Assembly: GCA_045537555.1 (NCBI GenBank)
Contig: JAZSPR010000120.1
Location: forward strand, 1 to 28,427
Direction of reading: 5' to 3'
Length of the DNA: 28,427 nt
Origin: UBA1081 sp045537555
GTDB taxonomy: Bacteria > Bacillota > Clostridia > Oscillospirales > Acutalibacteraceae
The position numbers were made by a program, and so were the translations under genes. The number at the start of each line of letters is the position of its first letter. The first letter of the stretch is position 1. The notes under the pieces were generated by a model, which saw only the letters and a list, made by a program, of their open reading frames with translations, did no database searches and was not told the DNA's origin. Shown here piece after piece: positions 16,497-24,886 of the stretch.

Positions 16497-18203
16497 TTAC
16501 TTGCGGAATACTTCCACAGTACCGTCGTAATATCTGAATTGTGTAATAAGATTAATAATTGCATCCTGTTCATTTCTGTATATTTCTTTTGCAGATTCAT
16601 AATCCTCTTCATTAAAGAGTTCTGCAAAATCCTCATCAGCACCGAAAAGGTACCAATAGGGATACATATCATCAGGGATTGCATTTTTATTCATTCTGTT
16701 AACAAGAACATTGTTTAAGCTATCCACGGTACAGTCAAGGCTTATGACAATTCTGTCACCGTAAACGATAACAATCTGTGCATACTCACTGTCTGCAGGA
16801 ATGTAAAGGAATGCAAAACCGTCTATATAACAATACTCACTTCCGTCTTCAAACTTCACAAAATCAAGTCTTTCTCTGAGAAAATCTGCTTTTACTTTTT
16901 CAAGACCGGCTCTTGCTTCCTCTGTTTCAAACGCCAAGTCATTGAGTTCATTATCTGAAAGCTCCTCAAGGGGCTTTCCTGCAATTCTTTCAATTTCAGC
17001 AAGGTATGCTTCTTCAAAAACAGCACTTGCTTCTTCAATAACCTGATTGAGTGTGTCTATATCAGTTTTTGCAAGTTCTGACTTGTTTGCAAAGAGTTCA
17101 ACAAAAGTTTCTGCATAGGGAACATCACCGAACTGCAAGGGATCCCAGCCGTACCATCTGTGATTTCCTATTGCATAAGACAAATCAATCTTTTTGACCG
17201 CTTCATCCTTTGCAATCATTTCGTCAGCTAAAGTGTAATCAGGGTCGGTCACGTAACAATAAGGTCTTTCTGCCATATCCTTTGCGACAGCCTCGGGGTC
17301 TGCAAGAGAGTCATCAAGGTCAAAGTCGAATATTGCACCCATTCCGTCATAAGTGTCAACGAAATAATATTCTCCCTTTTCATCCATACGGACTATTGTA
17401 CCGTATACTGCTTCTTTTTCACCGCAAAGAATGATTGAAAGGTCACGGTCTGCAAACTTTGCCGTATCGGTAATGTCACACAGGTAATACAGAACATTGT
17501 TTTCCTCATAATGCCACGGTGTGCCCATAAACATTACAGAGTTCGGCGCATAACCTTTTACAGCAACCGTAAAATTAAAATTAAAAAACGGATCACAACA
17601 GATACAGGAAGGCATATCGCCATCAGGTGCAATGACACTCTTTCCGTCATCCCTTGTGATAGTCATAACAGCATAAATTCTGTCTTCCCTGATTTCCTCA
17701 TTGGGGTCTAAGCCTCTGAGTGCTTTCGTGATTTCAGGCAGAATTACATAGCCGTCTATAATTGCTTCAAAATTAACGGTATAACCGTTACTGTTGACTG
17801 TCTTCTGAACTGTTCTGACGCTGTTTTCGTCTGCCTTGTCAAAATCAACAACGGTTTTAATATTCATTTCATGAAGTTCAAGCTGTTCATTCAGCCCCTC
17901 GGGCATTATAAACTGATAAGCCGCACCCGTGCCGATTGCAAGTACAATAAATACTGCCGCCGCAATAAGAAGTGCCTTAAACTTTTTACCTCTGAACTGT
18001 TTCACAACAGGTTCTTTTTCTTTTGAACTCACAACGGGAATTGTTGCAATTTCTTCCTGAGTTTTTGCTCTCACTTTTGCAAGAACCGATGAATAATTCT
18101 TCGGATCGATGTCACACTCGGTATTAATTTCCGAGTTTTCAATCATATTTATTTCGTCTTCGTTAAGTTCTCTGAACAGAGATTCTAATTTTTTTTCAAT
18201 CAC
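16497..18203 (-). CDS. Membrane protein, probable anti-sigma factor of the adjacent ECF sigma
   Basis: 568-aa single-span protein. Residues 1-74 are cytoplasmic, acidic then basic, in the position of an anti-sigma domain; the span is at 75-97 (LLIAAAVFIVLAIGTGAAYQF). The remaining 470 residues are outside and show no known catalytic motif; part of this section resembles the DUF4179-type ectodomains of Firmicute ECF partners. A helical Glu-rich stretch lies near 390-450. GTG at 18203 is the start, with AAGGAGAG 7 bases upstream, and it overlaps the sigma gene's end by 8 bases, the usual layout of a sigma/anti-sigma pair. The function is inferred from this arrangement. The ectodomain is larger than usual and probably senses the envelope or an extracellular signal. 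Confidence 0.75.
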   Translation of the reverse strand: MIEKKLESLFRELNEDEINMIENSEINTECDIDPKNYSSVLAKVRAKTQEEIATIPVVSSKEKEPVVKQFRGKKFKALLIAAAVFIVLAIGTGAAYQFIMPEGLNEQLELHEMNIKTVVDFDKADENSVRTVQKTVNSNGYTVNFEAIIDGYVILPEITKALRGLDPNEEIREDRIYAVMTITRDDGKSVIAPDGDMPSCICCDPFFNFNFTVAVKGYAPNSVMFMGTPWHYEENNVLYYLCDITDTAKFADRDLSIILCGEKEAVYGTIVRMDEKGEYYFVDTYDGMGAIFDFDLDDSLADPEAVAKDMAERPYCYVTDPDYTLADEMIAKDEAVKKIDLSYAIGNHRWYGWDPLQFGDVPYAETFVELFANKSELAKTDIDTLNQVIEEASAVFEEAYLAEIERIAGKPLEELSDNELNDLAFETEEARAGLEKVKADFLRERLDFVKFEDGSEYCYIDGFAFLYIPADSEYAQIVIVYGDRIVISLDCTVDSLNNVLVNRMNKNAIPDDMYPYWYLFGADEDFAELFNEEDYESAKEIYRNEQDAIINLITQFRYYDGTVEVFRK

Positions 18204-18753
18204 TGAAATTCTCTCCTTTCATCATATTGCTGAGTTTGTCAATAGCCTTGAGATACCGTTTATTGACGGCATTTTCCGAAAGCCCCAGTCTGTTTCCGAT
18301 TTCGGAATAGGTCTCACCGTAGTAAAATTTACGGTAAATAATGGTGGAGTCAGGCTCACCCAGGCTTAAAACAGAGCCCAGCAGAAAATCTCTTTCTTCG
18401 TTTTTCAGCACCGTGTTTTCGGTCTGTAAAGAAATGATTTCACTCTTTTCATTCATGGCTTTTTCGATGTTCTTCAGTCTCATGACACGTCGGAACTCGT
18501 CTATTGCCCGTCTTTGCGCAAGTGTTATCAGGAAAGACGCAAGTGAGCCTTTTGAGAGGTCAACTGTACTGTGTTTTCTGTAAAAATCAAGAAAAACATC
18601 GCTGACGGTTTCCTCAACATCCTCGCTTGAACATATTCCCGAAAGTTTACCCCATATAACCTTCCAGACGAGAGCCGTGTATTGTTCCGTAAGCTTCAGC
18701 ATCCCCTTTTCGGGGGCTGTTTTCATAAGAACAAGGATTTCTTCCTGAGTCAT
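18196..18753 (-). CDS. ECF-type RNA polymerase sigma factor
   Basis: 185-aa sigma-70 family factor of the extracytoplasmic-function kind, redirecting RNA polymerase to a stress or surface regulon. Region 2 is near 15-80 (SEDVEETVSDVFLDFYRKH, then LASFLITLAQRRAIDEFRR) and region 4 near 120-180 with ETYSEIGNRLGLSENAVNKRY as a good helix-turn-helix. The ATG at 18753 is preferred to the upstream one at 18780 because AAGGAG is 7 bases before it. It is followed by its probable anti-sigma factor with an 8-base overlap. No convincing SigA promoter was found, but a 12-base palindrome lies just upstream, and autoregulation from its own ECF promoter is likely. Confidence 0.9.
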   Translation of the reverse strand: MTQEEILVLMKTAPEKGMLKLTEQYTALVWKVIWGKLSGICSSEDVEETVSDVFLDFYRKHSTVDLSKGSLASFLITLAQRRAIDEFRRVMRLKNIEKAMNEKSEIISLQTENTVLKNEERDFLLGSVLSLGEPDSTIIYRKFYYGETYSEIGNRLGLSENAVNKRYLKAIDKLSNMMKGENFSD

Positions 18754-18771
18754 ACATCTGCTCCTTTCCGT

Positions 18772-18783
18772 GAATTGCAATTC
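18772..18783. promoter_or_regulatory. 12-bp palindrome before the ECF sigma gene
   Basis: GAATTGCAATTC, a perfect palindrome about 19 bases before the sigma start codon and just ahead of its Shine-Dalgarno sequence. It could be an operator, but at this size it may also occur by chance. Confidence 0.25.
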
Positions 18784-18828
18784 CGTTAATATATTCGTGG
18801 GATAAAAACAAAATCTGCCTGCATGATG

Positions 18829-18857
18829 AAAAAAACGGAGCAGAAAAATCTGCTCCG
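18829..18857 (-). terminator. Terminator of the CotH-dockerin gene
   Basis: Stem CGGAGCAGA/TCTGCTCCG (18836-18844 with 18849-18857), loop AAAA, and an A-run at 18829-18835, which reads as a T-run on the minus strand. Its stem is identical to that of the terminator at 22404-22426 after the neighbouring gene. Confidence 0.9.
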
Positions 18858-18872
18858 GAATTTTTGATTAAA

Positions 18873-21800
18873 TTATGCTTTCTTGCCGAAAACAGCTTCC
18901 TTTTCAAGCTTAGCTGAAACTCTGAGAATGAGTCTTGCATCGTTAGCCTGAATTTTACCGTTTGCCACAACATCTGCAACAAAACGCTGTACATCTGTTG
19001 CTTTAGGTTCAAGCTTTGCTGAGATACGCAAAGCAAGTCTTGCATCAGCGGCTGTTATCTTCTTATCAAGATTCACATCACCGAGTCTGTAGCTGACAGG
19101 AGCATCAGTTACGGGCTCTTTTGTTGTAACCTCTTTTGTTGTGGGTTCAGCTGTTGTTTTTTCAGCCGTTGTGGGTTCAACTGTAGTGGGTTCGGCAGTC
19201 GTAATTTCTGACGTTGTTGTTTCAGCAGTTGTAATTTCCGCTGTTGTTGATTCGGCTGTAGTAATTTCTGCTGTTGTGGGTTCAACTGTTGTAACTTCAA
19301 CAGTTGTAGCTTCAGTTGTTGTTATTTCTTCTGAAACATCTTCTGATTCATCTTCAAGAGCAGGAATCACTTCACTTGCAAGAACTGCAGAACATTCTGT
19401 ACATACAAGAAGTCTGAGTCCTTCAACACCTATTTCAGCGGATTTTACAACATCCCACACACCTTTATGACCTGTTGTTGCGATAGCTTCGTCATATGAC
19501 TCACCGCAAGCACAGGTGTATGTCATAATACCTTCCTGAGTACATGTGGGTTCAGCTGTTACAACACCAACATAATCATGCTCATGAACCACAGGTTTCT
19601 CTGTTGTAGATTCAACAGTTGTAGTTTCAGCTGTTGTGGGTTCAACAGTTGTAGATTCGGCTGTTGTAGATTCAACAGTTGTAGATTCAGCTGTTGTGGA
19701 TTCAACAGTTGTAGATTCAACTGTTGTGGGTTCAATTGTTGCAGGAATTTTTTCTTCATCAAGAACAGAGTTACAAACCGTACATATAAGCTGTTTAAGA
19801 CCTTCAACACCTATTTCAGCGGGTTTCACAATTTCCCATAAGCCGTTATGACCTGTTGAAGGAATAAACTCATTATATGTTTCACCGCAACCGGCACATG
19901 TGTATATCATAACACCTTCTTGAGTACATGTGGGTTCTGTTATTACAACACCAACAAAGTCATGTTCATGAGCTTCAGGAGCATCTGTTATTTCTTCTGA
20001 AGAAACTTCTTCTGATTCAGGTTCTTCTATCGAGGGTTCTTCCGGCTCAGTTGCAGGGTCTTTTGTTGTAGACTCTTCTGACTCTGATTCAGGTTCTTTT
20101 GTTGTGGGTTCTTCTGACTCTGATTCAGGTTCTTCTGTTGAAAACTCTTCTGATTCAGATTCTGTGGGCTTTTCAATTGCGGGAATTGTTCTTTCATCAA
20201 AAATCTGATAACATTCTGTACAGATTAACTCTTCTTTACCCTCTATACCTATATCAGCAGGTATTGTAACTTCCCATATTTTATTATGTTCAATCATCTC
20301 AATTGTCTCGTCATACGAATCTGAACAGGATGAACATGTATATGTAATTACACCTTCAGTTGTACATGTGGGAGCCAATGTTTCAATTGCCACATAATCA
20401 TGCCCTTTTGCGGGGATAACTTCTCTCTTTACAAAAACTTTTCCGCATCCGCCGTTACAAACACTGCCTGCAGTCATACCTGATTTTGTACATGTGGGCT
20501 CAATCTTTTTAATTGTAACAGGTTCATGATATCTTTCAGTAATTTCCCATTCACCTTTAACGGGGTCCATGGGAGCATAATAATCATCACCATTCCAGTT
20601 TGATGTTGTTTCTGAAAGCCATTTGAGTCTCTTTGCTGCAAAATCAAGAAGGAAATCAATTCCGTTTTCGTATGTTTCCTCATCACCGCAACGGAAAGCA
20701 GCAGTCTTCGGAAGTGTCATGCTCCATATTTTGTAATTCATTCTCTGAGATGCATAAACATTCTGAGAATAGGTCATGATATTTCCGTTTTCACCGAGCA
20801 TTTTTTCTGCTTCTTTATAGAAAATTCCGTCTTCAGAATTGAGATATTCTTTTACAGCATCTCTGAAACTTTCAATTGTTATGAGTGTGCTTGCAAGGTA
20901 TTTTGTTGCCGCCCAGAAATTTTCAGGATTACCCGCAACCTGGCTGTTATAGTCATAACCTGTTGTAAAACAAAGGTCATAGTCCCAGATAGGACCGGCG
21001 TACATTATATCTTCATCTTCGGGAAGATAAAAGTATGTTGATGAACGGTAGCTGTCGTAATTCTTTGTGTATTCATTGATAAGATATATCTTTACGAGTG
21101 AATCAAGGTCGCAGTATTCGTAATAATACTTCCCTGTTTTCTCGTTATATCCGTTGGGGCTGAAAACTGCATCTTCAAAATCCTGATAGAACTGACTGAT
21201 GAATGCACCTGTATCCTTTGTGAGATATTCGGGATTCTTTGTTACAACTGCCTGTCCTCTGTCTGTCACGAAGCCTGACTGTTCATCGGGATATCTGTAT
21301 ATAAAGTCGAGTTCAAGCAGATATGCATGATGCTTTGTTCCTTCTTTGAGTGCGGGTTCTTTTAAACCTTGCACGAATTTATATGAACCGTTACTGTCTT
21401 TTGCTGCTGTTGTTTCACCCTTACTTTTTCTTGTTTTAACTACTACTACAGGATTTTCATATGCATCGGTGCCTTCATTTGCATCTTCTATGAGTCCGTC
21501 AAGGTCCTGAATGTCTACGCTTTCCTCACCGACTTCAACTTTATCTGTAAGAAGATATGATCCTCTGTATTCTCCGTCGTAATAGAGATCTACGGGTGCA
21601 TTGTCAATTGTATAGGGTAAATCAAGATCCTTTGCAAGTGTTGTAACAAGTGAATTATGAATAAGTGTGATGTCTCCTGCATTTGCAAGAAGAACCCATT
21701 TCTTCTGTGCGTTGTTTTCATCACCTGTCATATTGAATTTGCTCTTCATTTTAAACTGATACGCTTTTTTGGTGAAGTCTGTAAACGTTGAATTACCTCT

Positions 21801-22334
21801 TGCCTTGATTTCTGTCATTTCATCGGCATTGATTATAGTTCCGTCAGCATCAACAAAAACAATATTGCCTTTTGCTGTGTTAGATTTTGATGTATCAATC
21901 CATGCTCTGCCCTTATTTACAGGGTCTTCACTCACAAGGAAAAGACTTTTAATATTTTCTGACTTCATTATAATTATTTCTTTTGAAAAATCGCCTGAAG
22001 TCAATTTTACTTTATATTCTCCGTTAAGAGCGGACACATCATTGAAAAGTGAAAGGATATCTGTTTCACTTCCGAATGTTGATGTTACTGTTTTATCTGC
22101 TTTAAGTGTATATTCTTTATTTTCAGCATCACTCATAAGTACAAGTTTTGTAAGGTCTGCTGATGAAGGCAAAAACATGTATGTTTTTCCTGCAACTGTC
22201 TGTGTGTTTATTACGGTATTGACATTTTCTTCGGCTGTAACATAATATATATCATTTATGCCTTCTGCTGATGCTGTTACCATTGCGAGTATGCTTATCA
22301 GTATAACGACTGTCAGTATTAGTGCTTTTTTCAT
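18873..22334 (-). CDS. Secreted CotH-family kinase with His/Cys repeats and a dockerin
   Basis: 1153-aa secreted protein. Residues 1-24 are a signal peptide. Residues about 110-560 form a CotH domain, a secreted atypical protein-kinase fold: RGNST at 179-183, LLTDKVEVGE near 263, and WDYD at 450-453, whose Asp residues fit the catalytic metal site of CotH kinases. Three Cys/His repeat regions follow at about 601-721, 788-866 and 915-991, separated by Ser/Thr/Glu-rich linkers with many ESEE, TTVE and TTAE units. A dockerin-like pair closes the protein (about 1083-1153): DVNLDKKITAAD is a good calcium loop, while the second, DVVANGKIQAND, is weaker. Start: AAGGAGG before ATG, with a consensus promoter upstream. 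CotH of Bacillus phosphorylates spore-coat proteins; here a surface or secreted substrate is more likely. Confidence 0.88.
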   Translation of the reverse strand: MKKALILTVVILISILAMVTASAEGINDIYYVTAEENVNTVINTQTVAGKTYMFLPSSADLTKLVLMSDAENKEYTLKADKTVTSTFGSETDILSLFNDVSALNGEYKVKLTSGDFSKEIIIMKSENIKSLFLVSEDPVNKGRAWIDTSKSNTAKGNIVFVDADGTIINADEMTEIKARGNSTFTDFTKKAYQFKMKSKFNMTGDENNAQKKWVLLANAGDITLIHNSLVTTLAKDLDLPYTIDNAPVDLYYDGEYRGSYLLTDKVEVGEESVDIQDLDGLIEDANEGTDAYENPVVVVKTRKSKGETTAAKDSNGSYKFVQGLKEPALKEGTKHHAYLLELDFIYRYPDEQSGFVTDRGQAVVTKNPEYLTKDTGAFISQFYQDFEDAVFSPNGYNEKTGKYYYEYCDLDSLVKIYLINEYTKNYDSYRSSTYFYLPEDEDIMYAGPIWDYDLCFTTGYDYNSQVAGNPENFWAATKYLASTLITIESFRDAVKEYLNSEDGIFYKEAEKMLGENGNIMTYSQNVYASQRMNYKIWSMTLPKTAAFRCGDEETYENGIDFLLDFAAKRLKWLSETTSNWNGDDYYAPMDPVKGEWEITERYHEPVTIKKIEPTCTKSGMTAGSVCNGGCGKVFVKREVIPAKGHDYVAIETLAPTCTTEGVITYTCSSCSDSYDETIEMIEHNKIWEVTIPADIGIEGKEELICTECYQIFDERTIPAIEKPTESESEEFSTEEPESESEEPTTKEPESESEESTTKDPATEPEEPSIEEPESEEVSSEEITDAPEAHEHDFVGVVITEPTCTQEGVMIYTCAGCGETYNEFIPSTGHNGLWEIVKPAEIGVEGLKQLICTVCNSVLDEEKIPATIEPTTVESTTVESTTAESTTVESTTAESTTVEPTTAETTTVESTTEKPVVHEHDYVGVVTAEPTCTQEGIMTYTCACGESYDEAIATTGHKGVWDVVKSAEIGVEGLRLLVCTECSAVLASEVIPALEDESEDVSEEITTTEATTVEVTTVEPTTAEITTAESTTAEITTAETTTSEITTAEPTTVEPTTAEKTTAEPTTKEVTTKEPVTDAPVSYRLGDVNLDKKITAADARLALRISAKLEPKATDVQRFVADVVANGKIQANDARLILRVSAKLEKEAVFGKKA
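19141..19320 (-). repeat. Degenerate Thr/Glu-coding tandem repeat in the CotH gene
   Basis: Short units of the type GTTGTxxxTTCxxCT encode TTxE/TTVE/TTAE linker before the dockerin. A second similar tract is at 19605-19740, before the third His/Cys repeat. All changes are in multiples of three bases, so the reading frame is kept. Confidence 0.8.
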
Positions 22335-22362
22335 GGTTTTCCTCCTTGATTTTTATAATTTT

Positions 22363-22391
22363 ATTATACCGAAAATGCACATAATTGTCAA
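22363..22391 (-). promoter_or_regulatory. Consensus promoter of the CotH gene
   Basis: Minus strand: TTGACA (22386-22391), 17-base spacer, TATAAT (22363-22368), 28 bases before the start codon. It begins 3 bases from the A-run of the preceding gene's terminator. Confidence 0.9.
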
Positions 22392-22394
22392 TGT

Positions 22395-22426
22395 AAAAAA
22401 AATCGGAGCAGAATAAATCTGCTCCG
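22395..22426 (-). terminator. Terminator of the Ser/Glu-rich dockerin gene
   Basis: Stem CGGAGCAGA/TCTGCTCCG (22404-22412 with 22418-22426), 5-base loop, and an A-run at 22395-22402 giving a U-run on the minus-strand transcript. Confidence 0.9.
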
Positions 22427-22451
22427 AAAATTTTATTTTATTGCCGAATAA

Positions 22452-23900
22452 TTACTGAATAGGAAAATCGATATCTTTACCGAAATCTGATTCCTTATCA
22501 AGCTTAGCTGATACTCTGAGGATACGTCTTGCGTCCTTAGCTTCAATCGTGCCGTCGCCTGTTACTTCAGCTGCATAAAGCTGTTCTGCTGTTGCAGTGG
22601 GTTCAAGCTTAGCTGAGATACGAAGAGCAAGTCTTGCGTCAGCTGCTGTAATCTTACCGTTAAGGTCAACGTCACCAAGTCTTGACTTGACAGGTGTATC
22701 AACTGTTGTAACTTCATCAGTTGATGTTTCAGCTGTTGTAACTTCGTCGGTTGATGTTTCAGCTGTTGTAATTTCATCAGTTGATGTTTCAGCTGTTGTA
22801 ACTTCGTCGGTTGATGTTTCAGCTGTTGTAACTTCATCAGTTGTTGTTTCAGCTGTTGTAACTTCTGCTGTTGTGTTTTCTTCTGAAGCCTCTTCTGATG
22901 CATCTTCAGAAACTTCTTCTGATACATCTTCAATAGCAGGAATTACTTCCTCATCAAGAACTGCACCACAAACTGTACATACAAGCTGCTTGAGACCTTC
23001 AACACCAATTTCAGCTTCCTTAACGATTTCCCAAACACCGTTATGACCTGTTGCTTCGATAACTTCATTATATGTTTCACCGCAAGCACATGTGTATGTC
23101 ATAACACCGTCTTCTGTACATGTGGGTTCTGTTGTTACAACACCTACAAAGTCATGCTCGTGAACTTCGGGAGCTTCTTCTGAAACTTCTTCTGATTCAA
23201 CTTCTGAAGAATCTTCTTCTGATTCGTCTTCTTCTGTTGAAGTTTCTTCTGATGCATCTTCAGAAACCTCTTCTGATACATCTTCAATAGCAGGAATTAC
23301 TTCCTCATCAAGAATTTCGCCACAATCTGCACATACAAGCTGCTTGAGACCGTCAACACCGATTTCTGCAGGATAAACGATTTCCCAAACACCGTTATGA
23401 CCTGTTGCTGCGATAGGTTCATCATATGTTTCACCGCAAGCACATGTGTATGTCATAACACCGTCTTCTGTACATGTGGGTTCTGTTGTTACAACACCTA
23501 CAAAGTCATGTTCGTGAACTTCGGGAGCTTCTTCTGAAACTTCTTCTGATTCAACTTCTGAAAAATCTTCTTCTGATTCGTCTTCTTCTGTTGTTACTTC
23601 TGAAGATACTTCTTCTGATTCGTCTTCTTCTGTTGTTACTTCTGAAGATACTTCTTCTGATTCATCTTCTTCTGTTGTTACTTCTGAAGATACTTCTTCT
23701 GATTCATCTTCTTCTGTAACGGTTTCCTCTGTTGAAACTTCTTCTGATTCAACTTCTTCTGCTGTCACATCTTCACCTGTAACTGATTCTGTTTCAATTG
23801 CAAGAAGAACATCGCTGTCAGCAAAAACAGCAACAATTGTGCTTGCTACAAAAACAAGAGAAAGAATGCAACACAGAAGTGTCTTGAGATTTTTACTCAT
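22452..23900 (-). CDS. Secreted Ser/Glu-rich protein with His/Cys repeats and a dockerin, no catalytic domain
   Basis: 482-aa secreted protein of low complexity. Residues 1-27 form a signal peptide (AVFA site). Residues about 47-113 are a strongly acidic Ser/Glu tract of 14-aa units ESEEVSSEVTTEED. Two His/Cys units (about 126-207 and 246-325) match those of the CotH protein (HEHDFVGVVTTEPTC, then CxCGE, TGH, CxxC), joined by more SEE linker. A TTAETSTDEV tract (about 344-403) leads to a dockerin-like pair (406-475): DVDLNGKITAAD is good, the second loop EVTGDGTIEAKD is degenerate. It carries no enzyme motif, so it may be a surface spacer, a substrate or a partner. The region is richly supplied with Ser-x-Glu sites, the favoured target of the CotH-related Fam20C kinases. 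AAGGAGG precedes ATG. Confidence 0.85.
   Translation of the reverse strand: MSKNLKTLLCCILSLVFVASTIVAVFADSDVLLAIETESVTGEDVTAEEVESEEVSTEETVTEEDESEEVSSEVTTEEDESEEVSSEVTTEEDESEEVSSEVTTEEDESEEDFSEVESEEVSEEAPEVHEHDFVGVVTTEPTCTEDGVMTYTCACGETYDEPIAATGHNGVWEIVYPAEIGVDGLKQLVCADCGEILDEEVIPAIEDVSEEVSEDASEETSTEEDESEEDSSEVESEEVSEEAPEVHEHDFVGVVTTEPTCTEDGVMTYTCACGETYNEVIEATGHNGVWEIVKEAEIGVEGLKQLVCTVCGAVLDEEVIPAIEDVSEEVSEDASEEASEENTTAEVTTAETTTDEVTTAETSTDEVTTAETSTDEITTAETSTDEVTTAETSTDEVTTVDTPVKSRLGDVDLNGKITAADARLALRISAKLEPTATAEQLYAAEVTGDGTIEAKDARRILRVSAKLDKESDFGKDIDFPIQ
22711..22860 (-). repeat. Five 30-bp in-frame tandem repeats
   Basis: Units of 30 bp (acttcRtcRgttgatgtttc agctgttgta, written in two parts) start at 22711, 22741, 22771, 22801 and 22831 and encode TTAETSTDEV. 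They are nearly identical and contiguous with no spacers. Confidence 0.9.
22896..23564. repeat. Direct repeat of about 315 bp, offset 354 bp
   Basis: Copies of about 22896-23210 and 23250-23564 are near identical and encode the two His/Cys units of the Ser/Glu-rich protein. The short block caatagcagg occurs at 22931 and again at 23285, giving the 354-bp offset. It looks like a recent internal duplication. Confidence 0.8.
23575..23717 (-). repeat. 42-bp in-frame tandem repeats
   Basis: Three full 42-bp units (23575, 23617, 23659) and a partial fourth encode ESEEVSSEVTTEED. Expansion or loss of units would keep the frame. Confidence 0.9.
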
Positions 23901-23991
23901 GATAAAAATTCCTCCTTGATTTTTTAATATCTCTGCAAGAACTGCACGATATCTTTTTTTATACTCTGTACATAAAAAACAGAACTCATTT

Positions 23992-24020
23992 ATGATAGCA
24001 TAAAAGCAATTTTAAATCAA
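23992..24020 (-). promoter_or_regulatory. Probable promoter of the Ser/Glu-rich dockerin gene
   Basis: Minus strand: TTGATT (24015-24020), 17-base spacer, TATCAT (23992-23997), about 90 bases before the ATG. The rest of the 224-bp gap includes a 12-bp palindrome GTTAATATTAAC at 24044-24055 and nothing coding. Confidence 0.6.
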
Positions 24021-24124
24021 GGCTTTTAATTTGTTTTTTATCCGTTAATATTAACAAATTTAGTATTGTTTTTCCAATTACCGTTTGACAAAAATGTTAC
24101 TCTCATAAAAATGGCTGTTTTTCT

Positions 24125-24862
24125 TCATTTTCTGACGGAATAATAAACAAGATTCATACCGTCATCAGTAATTTTTATTTCAGCCTCACCGGTTGCATAT
24201 TTATCATCGGCGGAGTATACTCCGAAACGCACTTTTATTACATCGTTCACGACATCAATACTGTCTGCAACAACAATATTTATAAAGGGTAATCCGTCTG
24301 CCGCAGGTGTCATAAAATACCCGTCCGAATACTTAAAAAACGCATAGTCATTTTCCGTAAAAACACTCTCGGCAGAAACGGTAACACCGAGATATTTTCT
24401 GAGCACTTCATTTACTTTATCTGCTGAGACACAACTGTAATATCCTATACTGTCATCAATCTGACGGATTTCAACTGCATCCTCATCAGTTCTCTTCAGA
24501 TGAGAATACGCAAATCTGATCATTTCATACGTATTTCTGCTGTCAGGTGTATATTTCTCTTTTTCAGAAAAATATACTTTTGAGAAAACAGACAGAAAAT
24601 CATTCACCGCATCTGTGCTTATATCAATGTTTTCTGTTTTTCCGGCTGTTGTTGTTTCTTCTTTTACATCTTCTTCATTATCATCGTTATAATAATTATT
24701 CTGATTATTATTCTCATTATCATCATATTCAACATATGCCTGAGTTGTCGGTGTCTCGGGCTCACCGATTATTCCTTTATCATTGAGATACCAGAAGGTT
24801 GCAGAAGCCCCCGCAACAGCAAGTATCATTACACCTGAAAAAACAGCTTTTGCTTTATTCAT
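24125..24862 (-). CDS. Membrane-anchored extracellular protein of unknown function
   Basis: 245 aa from the start used here. Residues 6-26 are one hydrophobic span, acting as an anchor or uncleaved signal (AVFSGVMILAVAGASATFWYL). An acidic Asn-rich linker (about 35-75, YVEYDDNENNNQNNYY) leads to an ordinary mixed alpha/beta domain of about 150 aa. That domain is not recognised and has no obvious catalytic pattern. The ATG at 24862 is used because AAGGAGG is 9 bases before it; an upstream in-frame ATG (24934) lies in the promoter region and has no ribosome site. It has its own promoter, so it is not obviously in an operon. No terminator seen after it. Confidence 0.7.
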   Translation of the reverse strand: MNKAKAVFSGVMILAVAGASATFWYLNDKGIIGEPETPTTQAYVEYDDNENNNQNNYYNDDNEEDVKEETTTAGKTENIDISTDAVNDFLSVFSKVYFSEKEKYTPDSRNTYEMIRFAYSHLKRTDEDAVEIRQIDDSIGYYSCVSADKVNEVLRKYLGVTVSAESVFTENDYAFFKYSDGYFMTPAADGLPFINIVVADSIDVVNDVIKVRFGVYSADDKYATGEAEIKITDDGMNLVYYSVRK

Positions 24863-24886
24863 AATTTTCGGCCTCCTTTTTTGTGT

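Noticed and set aside
18754..18780. Longer start for the ECF sigma factor at 18780
   Set aside because: The ATG at 18753 has AAGGAG 7 bases before it and fits the family N-terminus.
22711..22860. Tandem repeats as a CRISPR array
   Set aside because: Units are contiguous with no spacers and encode in-frame protein repeats.
23474..23719. Leu-rich plus-strand frame
   Set aside because: It is the complement of the Ser/Glu repeats of the minus-strand gene; composition is an artefact.
24085..24110. TTGACA on the plus strand before the end of the anchored unknown gene
   Set aside because: No good -10 and no plus-strand gene follows.
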